Assembly (NCBI GenBank): GCA_028292305.1
Contig: JAQGMQ010000249.1
Coordinates: forward strand, 1-6,036
Reading direction: 5' to 3'
From: Rhodoferax sp.
Lineage (GTDB): Bacteria > Pseudomonadota > Gammaproteobacteria > Burkholderiales > Burkholderiaceae_C
Length of the DNA stretch: 6,036 nucleotides
Shown here: piece after piece, positions 1 through 6,036 of the stretch
Numbering within the stretch: the stretch's first letter is position 1
How the letters are laid out: each line of letters opens with the position of its first letter
Notes under the pieces: model-generated
What the model was told of the DNA's origin: nothing
What the model saw: the letters and a program-made list of their open reading frames with translations, nothing else
Databases searched by the model: none
Translations under genes and position numbers: made by a program

Positions 1-1
1 C

Positions 2-435
2 ACGGTGGACCTGATGACGCCCTTCCTCGCCGCCTTCCTCGGCCTGGGCATCAACCAGGGCGCCTACACCTCCGAGGTGGTGCGCGCCGGGCTGATGTCG
101 GTCGACGTGGGCCAGTACGAAGCCGCCAAGTCCATCGGCATGCCGCGCCTCCTGGCGCTGCGCCGCGTGATCCTGCCGCAGGCCATGCGCGTGATCATCC
201 CGCCGATCGGCAACGAGTTCGTCGGCATGATCAAGCTCACCTCGCTGGCCAGCGTGATCCAGTACGCCGAGATGCTGCACAACGCGCAGAACATCTACTA
301 CGCCAATGCCCGCGTGATCGAGCTGCTGATCGTGGCCGGCATCTGGTACATCGTGGTGGTGACCGTGCTGTCCTTGGCACAGTCCCGCGTGGAAGCGTAT
401 TACGCGCGTGGCGCCGGCCGCGCCGCATCGAGGCA

Positions 436-439
<4 letters not shown>
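2..439 (+). CDS. Polar amino acid-type ABC transporter permease, C-terminal part (5' end outside window)
   Basis: Inner-membrane permease subunit of an ABC importer of the His/Glu/Gln/Arg/opine class, which passes substrate from a periplasmic binding protein into the cytoplasm. The reading frame is already open at the window edge, so the true start lies upstream; the GTG at 5-7 is internal. The visible part holds the last ~145 residues. The EAA loop that docks on the ATPase begins at EAAKSIGM (nt 119 onward) and runs into VILPQAMRVIIPP, and a final hydrophobic segment (IELLIVAGIWYIVVVTVLSLA) precedes a short charged tail. This is the usual ending for HisM/GlnP-type permeases. The stop overlaps the ATPase start (ATGA, 436-439), so the two are translationally coupled. 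The family is confident. The substrate cannot be read from this fragment, and whether a second permease lies upstream is unknown. Confidence 0.93.
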
Positions 440-1221
<782 letters not shown>

Positions 1222-1242
1222 AGTCCATCCAGTTCCATTCAC

Positions 1243-1247
1243 CGGAG
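1243..1247 (+). promoter_or_regulatory. Ribosome binding site that sets the SBP-A start
   Basis: CGGAG lies five bases before ATG 1253. An in-frame GTG at 1247 overlaps this Shine-Dalgarno sequence and so cannot be served by it, which favours ATG 1253 as the true start. Confidence 0.65.
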
Positions 1248-1252
1248 TGTCC

Positions 1253-2119
1253 ATGTCCCACCGCACTTTCAGCCGCCTGGTTCTTGCCGCCGTGGCCACG
1301 GCCGCCCTGATGTCACCCGCCGTGGACCTGCTGGCGCAGACCGCCGCCCAGACGCCCAAGCCACCGATCCCGCTGCCGGCCGACGTGGTGGGCCGCAAGA
1401 AGATCACCATCGCGCTGTTCGCCGCGTTCCCGCCCATGGCCTACAAGGTGCCCGAGACGAACGAGCTGGTCGGCATCGACGTGGACCTGGCCGCCTACCT
1501 CGGCAAGCGGCTCGGCATCCCCATCGAATGGCAGGATGTGTCGTATGAGTCGGCGATCAACTCGCTGACCACCGGCCGCGTGGACATGGCCTTCAGCCTG
1601 CTCGACGCGCCGGAGGCCGCCGACCGGCTGGACTACGTGCCCTACCTCACCACCGGCATGCAGCCCTACACGCTTGCCACCCACGCACCCATCGCCACCG
1701 CGCTCGACATCTGCGGCCAGAAGGTGGGGGCCAACCGCCGCAATGCCTTCGATGCGGCCATGCGCAAGTGGAGCGACGCCAACTGCGTGGCCACGGGCCG
1801 GCCGCCGGCCCAGGTGCAGGAAACCGAAGGCACGCCCGCCGCCCGCCTGGCCTTGAAGCAGGGCCGCGTGGACGTGGCCGTGCAGAGCAGCGAATCGATT
1901 CCGTTCACCATGAACCTGGAAAAAGGCGCCTACGTGACCATCGGCAAGCCGCTGACCTCGCTGCGCATCGTGGCCGCGTTCCCCAAGCAGTCGCAGGCGC
2001 TGCGCGTGGCCGTGACCCAGGCCTTGAAGGATGCGGTGGCCGACGGCAGTTATGCCGCGGCGCTGGCCAAACACGGCCTGACCGCCAACTCGGCGGCGGC
2101 AGAAATCACCGCCCGCTGA
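1253..2119 (+). CDS. Family 3 periplasmic solute-binding protein with altered ligand site (SBP-A)
   Basis: Probable periplasmic receptor for the upstream importer, 288 residues from ATG 1253. A Sec signal peptide is clear: RTFSR, then a hydrophobic stretch, with likely cleavage near A28 (LLA/QT). The mature part follows the SBP_bac_3 pattern: ITIALFAAFPPMAY, GIDVDLAAYLGKRLG, a TTGRVDMAF strand, a Cys pair at C154 and C178 that could form a disulphide (both are conserved in SBP-B), and the C-terminal ADGSYAAALAKHGLT. Odd point: where family members carry S/T-G-M-T...R to hold the ligand's alpha-amino and alpha-carboxyl groups, this protein reads FSLLDAPEAADRLDY (S115 onward). The position matching the conserved Arg is A122, and the Asp of the following F-x-D is a Pro. 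It may bind a ligand that is not an ordinary alpha-amino acid. It lies 15 bp before the hydrolase gene. Family is confident; the ligand is unknown. Confidence 0.92.
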   Translation: MSHRTFSRLVLAAVATAALMSPAVDLLAQTAAQTPKPPIPLPADVVGRKKITIALFAAFPPMAYKVPETNELVGIDVDLAAYLGKRLGIPIEWQDVSYESAINSLTTGRVDMAFSLLDAPEAADRLDYVPYLTTGMQPYTLATHAPIATALDICGQKVGANRRNAFDAAMRKWSDANCVATGRPPAQVQETEGTPAARLALKQGRVDVAVQSSESIPFTMNLEKGAYVTIGKPLTSLRIVAAFPKQSQALRVAVTQALKDAVADGSYAAALAKHGLTANSAAAEITAR

Positions 2120-2134
2120 CTTGAGGCCCGCCGC

Positions 2135-2953
2135 ATGCCGACGCTGATGCTGCCCTGGGGTCCGTTGCACTACCAGGACGCGGGCAGCGGCCCGCCGCTG
2201 CTGCTGGTCTCGGGCCTGAACGGCCTGGCCCGGCCCTGGCAGGGCACCGTGCCGGCGCTGGCGCAGCACTTCCGCGTCATCAGCCATGACCACCGCGGCC
2301 TGGGCGCGAGCGGCGCCTGGGCGGGCGACTACAGCGTCGACCAGATCGCCGCCGACGTGCTGGCCCTGATGGACGGCCTGGGTTTGGCCCGCGCGCACAT
2401 CGTGGGCCATTCGCTGGGCGGCGCCGTGGCGCAGGCGCTGGCCGCCGACCACCCCGACCGCGTCGCCGGCCTGGTGGTCTACGCCAGCTGGCCCGGCCCC
2501 GACGCCTTCTTCACGCGCAGCATGCAGATGCGCCGCGACCTGCTGGTGGGCCTGGGCGTGGAGGCCTTCGTGCGCACCGCGCCGCTCGGGCTGTACCCGC
2601 CTGACTGGATCGCGCAGAACGACGCCGTGCTGGCCGCCGCCATGCCCGCGGCCATCGACGCCTTCCCTGGCACCGCCACCATGCTGCGCCGCATGGACGC
2701 CTGCCTGGCCCACGACCGCCGCGCCAGCCTCGGCCGCATCGGCGCCCGCACGCTGGTGCTGGGCCTGGCCGACGACAGCTCCACGCCGCTGCACTGCTCG
2801 CGCGAGCTGGCCCGCGCCATTCCCGGCGCACAGCTGCAGGTGTTGCCCTACGGTGGCCACAACGCGCACCTGGTGGTGCCCGGCGTGGTGACGCGTGCGC
2901 TGCTCGACTTCCTGCCCAAACAGGCGCTGCAGGCTGCGGTTGCCGCGGGCTGA
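2135..2953 (+). CDS. Alpha/beta hydrolase, RutD (aminoacrylate hydrolase)-like
   Basis: Cytoplasmic alpha/beta-fold hydrolase of 272 residues with no signal peptide. Ser-His-Asp elements are visible: nucleophile elbow GHSLGG with S93, probable acid D214 in GLADDSSTP, and H242 in YGGHNAH. An oxyanion-region motif, VSGLNG, sits near residues 25-30, and HDHRGLGAS (51-59) is typical of the family. The cap region (about 119-190) resembles E. coli RutD as I recall it: a GW/SW pair after the strand, R-x-x-L-L, LYPPDW (RutD LYPADW) and LRRMDA (RutD LRRLNA). RutD acts on aminoacrylate in the Rut pyrimidine pathway, but no other rut gene is visible here, so a related step in another pathway is as likely. 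GAGG-like GAGG at 2123-2126 lies eight bases before ATG 2135. The gene is sandwiched between two binding-protein genes, so it is probably co-transcribed with the importer. 3-oxoadipate enol-lactonase or a general esterase are alternatives. Confidence 0.9.
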   Translation: MPTLMLPWGPLHYQDAGSGPPLLLVSGLNGLARPWQGTVPALAQHFRVISHDHRGLGASGAWAGDYSVDQIAADVLALMDGLGLARAHIVGHSLGGAVAQALAADHPDRVAGLVVYASWPGPDAFFTRSMQMRRDLLVGLGVEAFVRTAPLGLYPPDWIAQNDAVLAAAMPAAIDAFPGTATMLRRMDACLAHDRRASLGRIGARTLVLGLADDSSTPLHCSRELARAIPGAQLQVLPYGGHNAHLVVPGVVTRALLDFLPKQALQAAVAAG

Positions 2954-2987
2954 CACGGATTGTTTTACCCTGACCCCTTACTTCAAC

Positions 2988-2991
2988 GGAG
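2988..2991 (+). promoter_or_regulatory. Ribosome binding site that sets the SBP-B start
   Basis: GGAG lies seven bases before ATG 2999. The only earlier in-frame start is TTG 2960, which has no such site and would put a non-signal-like stretch before the MTKK signal peptide. Confidence 0.75.
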
Positions 2992-2998
2992 CGCCACC

Positions 2999-3829
2999 AT
3001 GACCAAAAAACTCGTCCCCACCCTGACCCTGATCGCCGCGCTGGCGGCCACGGCGCTTGCCACCGCGCAGGCCCAGACGCCACGCGCCAAGGGCGCCCCG
3101 ATCACCGCCGCCGTGGTGTCGAACTACCCGCCGCTCGAATTCAAGGACCCGGCCTCGGGCAAGCTGACCGGTTTCGACATCGAACTCGGCGAAGCCCTGG
3201 CCGCCAAGCTGGGCACCACCATCAAATGGGAAGAGACCAGCTTCGACCAGATGATGAGTTCGCTGGCCACCGGCCGCGTGGACATCATCCTTTCGGGCAT
3301 GACCGACCTGCCCGCGCGCCGCGACGCCGTGAAGTTCATCGACTACCTGAAGACCGGCCCGCAGTTCTACACCATGAAGGACCGCAGCGCCGAGTTCCCG
3401 AACATGCTGGCCTTGTGCGGCAAGAAGGTCGGCGCCAGCCGCCGCACCTCGTTCCCGGAGGAGATCGCCAAATGGAGCGACGACAACTGCGTGAAGGCCG
3501 GCAAGCCGCCCATCGCCGTGACGGGCACCGACGGCTCGGCCGACGCCCGCACCCAGCTGCGCCAGGGCCGCCTGGACGCGGCCGTGCAGGGCGGCGAAAC
3601 CATGCCCTACATCATGGGCCAGGAAGCCAACACCTATGTCACCGTGGGCAAGGCCTTCACGTTCCAGTACGTGGGCCTGGCCATCGGCAAGAAGGACGAC
3701 GCACTGGCCGCCGAATTGAGCGACGCGATGACCAAGATGCTGGCCGACGGCAGCTACGCGAAGATCGCGGCGAAGTGGGGTCTGACGGACTACACCGTGC
3801 CGAAGCTGATCGTCGACAGCAAGGACTGA
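2999..3829 (+). CDS. Family 3 periplasmic solute-binding protein, canonical ligand site (SBP-B)
   Basis: Second periplasmic receptor, 276 residues from ATG 2999. The signal peptide is classical: MTKK, a hydrophobic core, then cleavage probably after A25 (AQA/QTP). Unlike SBP-A it keeps the amino-acid-type ligand motif SGMTDLPARRDAVKF, with S99, T102 and R107 in the places that contact ligand amino and carboxyl groups in HisJ/GlnH-like proteins, followed by FID. Cysteines C140 and C164 match the pair in SBP-A, and several stretches correspond (KWSD-NCV, YVTVGKAF against YVTIGKPL, ADGSYA). The two are therefore paralogues, not fragments of one gene. No second transporter is visible, so SBP-B may share the upstream importer. 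The 45-bp gap before it contains no convincing promoter. A polar amino acid or amino-acid-like ligand is likely; the exact one is not inferable. Confidence 0.93.
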   Translation: MTKKLVPTLTLIAALAATALATAQAQTPRAKGAPITAAVVSNYPPLEFKDPASGKLTGFDIELGEALAAKLGTTIKWEETSFDQMMSSLATGRVDIILSGMTDLPARRDAVKFIDYLKTGPQFYTMKDRSAEFPNMLALCGKKVGASRRTSFPEEIAKWSDDNCVKAGKPPIAVTGTDGSADARTQLRQGRLDAAVQGGETMPYIMGQEANTYVTVGKAFTFQYVGLAIGKKDDALAAELSDAMTKMLADGSYAKIAAKWGLTDYTVPKLIVDSKD

Positions 3830-3860
3830 GTCCTCGGGCGGCCTGCCATTCGCTCCCTCC

Positions 3861-3965
3861 CCTTCCGGGGGAAGGCTGGGGTGGGGGCCGGCCGTTAGAG
3901 CCTCCCGACAGCGTGCGAGCCTGAGCGCCGTGCCCCCATCCCAACCTTCCCCCGGCGGGGGAAGG
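3861..3965 (+). repeat. Imperfect inverted repeat able to fold in two exclusive ways
   Basis: The only gap over 100 bp (3830-3982) holds two G/C-rich copies in opposite orientation: arm A at 3861-3888 and arm B at 3932-3965. Bases 3867-3888 match the reverse complement of 3932-3953 at 20 of 22 positions, giving a long stem over a 43-base loop (3889-3931). Each arm also contains its own small hairpin: CCTTCC/GGAAGG at 3861-3875, and a stronger one in arm B. The long and short folds use the same bases and cannot coexist. No T-run follows either hairpin, so a standard intrinsic terminator is not supported. Short elements of this CCCTC...GGGG style are dispersed intergenic repeats in many Burkholderiales (recalled, not searched). 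The position suggests mRNA 3'-end protection or partial attenuation between transporter and enzyme genes. Confidence 0.75.
3945..3965 (+). repeat. Perfect 9-bp hairpin in arm B
   Basis: CCTTCCCCC and GGGGGAAGG pair perfectly around a GGC loop. The hairpin ends nine bases before the Shine-Dalgarno AGGA (3974-3977) of the next gene, so it could influence ribosome access. The downstream bases CGCAAG are not a T-run. Confidence 0.7.
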
Positions 3966-3982
3966 CGCAAGTCAGGAACACC

Positions 3983-4840
3983 ATGACCGACGACAACCCA
4001 CTCCCCCGCTGGCCCCACGCCGCCAGGTCCTGCGTGGCCCTGGCCTTCGACGTGGACGGCCCCACCGGCAATGCCATGCTCGACGGCTCGATCTGGCGCA
4101 ACCCATCGTTCTTCACGCTCGGCGCCTACGGCCCGTGGCGGGCCGTGGCCTACCTGCTCGACCTGCTCGAAGAGCAACACATCCCGGCCACTTTCTTCGT
4201 GCCCGGCTGGGTGCTGGAGACCTGGCCGGCGCAGATCCGCGCCATCGTCGACCGCGGCCACGAGGTGGGCTACCACGGCTACAAACACGAGGCCTTCTGG
4301 CAGCTGACACGCGAGCGGCAGCAGGAGGTGATGGCGCAGTCGCTGGCCTTGTTTCAGAAACACCTGGGCCTCACGCCAACCGGCTTTCGCACCCCATCGG
4401 GCGACTGGGGCGCCGACACCATCGAGATCCTGCTCGACGCCGGCGTCACTTATTCAAGCTCGATGCGCGGCGACGACCGGCCCTACTTCATCGACCACGC
4501 CAGCGGCCGCAGCCTGGTGGAGATTCCGGGCAAGTGGGAGCTGGACGACTATGCCTCGCTGGCCTACCAGCGCAACCCCGACTACCCCGCCGGGCTGGAC
4601 CGCATCGCCAGCTACGACACCACCTTCGACAACTGGCGCCGCGAGTTCGATGGCTCGCACCGCGACGGGCTGTGCATGACCACGCTGTTCCACCCCAAGG
4701 TGTCGGGCAAGCCTGGCCGCATCCTGCTGCTGGAGCGGCTGTGTGAACACATGCGGGCGCAGGGCAACGTGTGGTTCGCGCGCTGCGGCGAGGTGGCGCA
4801 GTGGTGGCGCGAACAACACCCCGACGGAGCCACCGCATGA
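3983..4840 (+). CDS. NodB-fold amidohydrolase, PuuE allantoinase / cyclic imidase-like (annotated class: polysaccharide deacetylase)
   Basis: Cytoplasmic protein of 285 residues, with no signal peptide or membrane segment, which argues against a role on cell-wall polysaccharide. NodB-homology motifs are intact: LAFDVDGPTG with D23 and D25, GYHGYKHE with the metal-binding pair H98 and H102, FRTPSGDWG with R136, D141 and W142, DDRPYF (164-169), and FHPKVSGKPGR with H237. The DD-x-PY-F/W motif and the ending VWFARCGEVAQWWREQHP resemble PuuE allantoinase (VWFARREDIARHW, from memory) and bacterial cyclic imidases of this fold, which hydrolyse cyclic amides or imides. AGGA at 3974-3977 lies five bases before ATG 3983. 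The gene is preceded by the repeat region and coupled to the next gene by ATGA. Enzyme class is well supported; whether the substrate is allantoin, an imide, a hydantoin-like ring or something else is open. Confidence 0.9.
   Translation: MTDDNPLPRWPHAARSCVALAFDVDGPTGNAMLDGSIWRNPSFFTLGAYGPWRAVAYLLDLLEEQHIPATFFVPGWVLETWPAQIRAIVDRGHEVGYHGYKHEAFWQLTRERQQEVMAQSLALFQKHLGLTPTGFRTPSGDWGADTIEILLDAGVTYSSSMRGDDRPYFIDHASGRSLVEIPGKWELDDYASLAYQRNPDYPAGLDRIASYDTTFDNWRREFDGSHRDGLCMTTLFHPKVSGKPGRILLLERLCEHMRAQGNVWFARCGEVAQWWREQHPDGATA
4826..4829 (+). promoter_or_regulatory. Ribosome binding site that sets the second NodB-fold start
   Basis: GGAG lies seven bases before ATG 4837, inside the end of the upstream gene. 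The frame stays open back to a GTG at 4771, but that would add 22 basic residues encoded inside the neighbour and lacks this spacing. Confidence 0.75.
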
Positions 4841-5742
4841 CGCCCGAAACCCAACGCTGGCCCGCGGGCAAACGCATGGCGGTGGTGCTCACCGTCGACT
4901 TCTTCGACGCGGCCGGCATCCTGACGCAGGAGCCGCGCATGGCCGGGCGCGAGAAGAGCCTGTCGGTCTGGCAGTACGGCGCCAAGCGCGGTGTCGACCG
5001 TCTGCTGGGCGTGCTCGACGAGTTCGGCGTGTCGTCGAGCTGGTTCGTGCCGGGCGCGGTGGCGCTGGAACACCGCGCGCTGGTGCAGCGCATCGCGGCG
5101 GCCGGCCACGAGATCGGCAACGCATCGTTCTGCTGCGAGAACTTCGACGCACTCGACCTGGCGCGGCAGCGCGACAGCTTCCTGCAGGCGCAGTCCACAC
5201 TGGCTGACATCACCGGCGCCGCGCCGCTGGCCTTCCGTTCGCCGTTCGGCAACTGGGCGCCGGGCTTTGCCGAGACGCTGCGCGCGGCGGGCATCGCTTG
5301 GTCGTCTTCCTGGCGCGGCGACGACCTGCCCTACTTTCATCCGCCGGCCGGTGCCGCGGACGCGCCGCTGGTTGAACTGCCGCTGCATTACGAGCTGGAA
5401 GACGAGCCCTACTTCAGCTTCAACCTGTTCCCGCCCATCCCCGTGGGCCAGCCACGCATCGCCTCGTACCGCGAGGTGCTGGCCAACTGGCAGCAGGACT
5501 TTGCCGGCTTCCGCCGCTTCGGCCTGTGCCTGCCGCTGCGCCTGCACCCCGAGATCATCGGCACGGCCGGCCGCATCGACCTGCTGCGCGAATTCCTGGC
5601 CGGCGTGCTGGCCCATGACGACGTGTGGCTGACCACCGGCCGCGACGTGGCCGCCTGGTGGCGCAGCCAGCACAGCGGCAACGCGCCGGGCCACCCGGTC
5701 GATGTGTTCGCACCCCTTCACCAACCTCCAATCACCGCCTGA
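4837..5742 (+). CDS. NodB-fold paralogue with degenerate metal site, possible pseudoenzyme or metal-independent hydrolase
   Basis: 301-residue cytoplasmic protein, start at ATG 4837 overlapping the previous stop (ATGA). It aligns with its neighbour almost without gaps around the motifs: RWPAGKRMAVVLTVDFFDAAG, WFVPG, AGHEIG, FRSPFGNW, WRGDDLPYF and LHPEIIGTAGR, ending VAAWWRSQH. Key residues differ: D21 is kept but the partner of D25 is F23. The H-x-x-x-H pair is replaced by A96 and C100 (NASFCCE). D141 becomes N139. R134, W140, D162-D163 and H237 are kept. The reading frame is full length and clean, so it is not a pseudogene. It could be a regulatory or structural partner of the upstream enzyme, use C99/C100 differently, or work without metal as reported for PuuE. 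It continues about 25 residues beyond WWRSQH with a Pro-rich tail. Fold is confident, activity is not. Confidence 0.88.
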   Translation: MTPETQRWPAGKRMAVVLTVDFFDAAGILTQEPRMAGREKSLSVWQYGAKRGVDRLLGVLDEFGVSSSWFVPGAVALEHRALVQRIAAAGHEIGNASFCCENFDALDLARQRDSFLQAQSTLADITGAAPLAFRSPFGNWAPGFAETLRAAGIAWSSSWRGDDLPYFHPPAGAADAPLVELPLHYELEDEPYFSFNLFPPIPVGQPRIASYREVLANWQQDFAGFRRFGLCLPLRLHPEIIGTAGRIDLLREFLAGVLAHDDVWLTTGRDVAAWWRSQHSGNAPGHPVDVFAPLHQPPITA

Positions 5743-5749
5743 CCCTTCC

Positions 5750-6036
5750 ATGAACGACAGCGCTGCCACGCAGCTCGCGCAGTTTTGCGCCCGCACCACC
5801 TTCGAAGACCTGCCCGCCGACCTGGTGGCACGCACCAAGCGCCACATCCTCGACACGCTGGGCGCCACGCTGGCCGGCAGCGCCGGGCTCGAACCGCGCG
5901 AGACCGTGCGCCTGCTCGCGGCCGAGCCCAGCGCGGGCACGGCGCCGGTGTGGGGCACGGCCCTGCAACTGGGCAGCCGCGACGCGGCCTTCGCCAACGG
6001 CATGGCGGCCCACGCCCTGGAGCTGGACGACTGCGG
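5750..6036 (+). CDS. MmgE/PrpD family protein, N-terminal part (3' end outside window)
   Basis: The reading frame from ATG 5750 is open to the window end (95 full codons). Family features are LPADLVARTKRHILDTLGAT followed by LAG (residues 21-43), then FANGMAAHALELDDC (81-95), which matches the conserved N-G-x-x-x-H-x-L-x-x-D-D segment of the helical domain. The family includes 2-methylcitrate dehydratase (PrpD), cis-aconitate decarboxylase and an iminodisuccinate epimerase, so it acts on small di- or tricarboxylic acids. Membership alone does not give the reaction. It begins seven bases after the previous stop with no clear Shine-Dalgarno (the upstream bases are pyrimidine-rich), so translation probably depends on ribosomes from the preceding gene. 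No prpB or prpC is seen nearby, so a propionate role is not implied. About four-fifths of the protein is missing, judged by the usual ~450 residues. Confidence 0.87.
   Translation, partial: MNDSAATQLAQFCARTTFEDLPADLVARTKRHILDTLGATLAGSAGLEPRETVRLLAAEPSAGTAPVWGTALQLGSRDAAFANGMAAHALELDDC

Noticed and set aside
1313..2956. 547-codon reverse open frame across SBP-A and the hydrolase
   Set aside because: It spans two clear + strand genes and their junction, shows no recognisable domain, and has the His/Gly/Arg/Gln-rich bias of a shadow frame.
2954..2998. Promoter for SBP-B in the locally AT-richer gap (TTGTTTTACC)
   Set aside because: No convincing paired -35 and -10 boxes with proper spacing could be seen, so co-transcription with the hydrolase is the simpler reading.
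3822..3834. Small AGGAC/GTCCT hairpin around the SBP-B stop codon
   Set aside because: Five base pairs without a T-run is easily chance in this base composition.
3945..3970. Rho-independent terminator after SBP-B
   Set aside because: The hairpin is strong but no T-run follows on the + strand, and none flanks arm A on the other strand.
2978..4363. Long reverse open frame across SBP-B, the repeat and the first NodB-fold gene
   Set aside because: It runs through the intergenic repeat and two well-supported genes without any family motif.
5101..5140. Frameshift as the cause of the missing HxxxH in the second NodB-fold protein
   Set aside because: Conserved residues flank the site in the same frame (AGHEIG before, ENF after) with no length change, so these are true substitutions.
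4612..6003. 463-codon reverse open frame opposite the second NodB-fold gene
   Set aside because: It is antisense to three conserved proteins and no domain is recognisable in it.

Overview
The window reads as GC-rich chromosomal DNA with G or C at nearly every third codon position and all genes on the + strand. Codon use and protein style suggest a betaproteobacterium of the Burkholderiales, plausibly Comamonadaceae. That assignment is an inference from style, not from a marker gene.

Layout: (1) 2-439, the 3' end of a polar amino-acid-type ABC permease. (2) 436-1221, its ATPase, joined by an ATGA overlap. (3) 1253-2119, a periplasmic family 3 solute-binding protein (SBP-A) with an altered ligand site. 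(4) 2135-2953, an alpha/beta hydrolase resembling the aminoacrylate hydrolase RutD. (5) 2999-3829, a second, canonical family 3 binding protein (SBP-B). (6) 3830-3982, the only sizeable gap, holding a G/C-rich inverted repeat whose arms can fold in two exclusive ways. (7) 3983-4840, a NodB/polysaccharide-deacetylase-fold protein of the PuuE allantoinase/cyclic imidase type with intact metal motifs. (8) 4837-5742, a second NodB-fold protein, ATGA-coupled to the first, with most metal ligands replaced. (9) 5750 to the window end, the N-terminus of an MmgE/PrpD family protein.

Taken together this looks like an uptake-and-degradation cluster for a small nitrogen-containing organic compound. An ABC importer with two receptors brings it in, a NodB-fold amidohydrolase (perhaps with a pseudoenzyme partner) opens a cyclic amide or imide, a RutD-like hydrolase acts on a later intermediate, and an MmgE/PrpD protein handles a carboxylic acid. 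The gene families are well supported. The substrate and the pathway are inference. The most unusual points are the degenerate second NodB protein, the missing ligand-binding arginine in SBP-A, and the switch-like repeat between transporter and enzyme genes.
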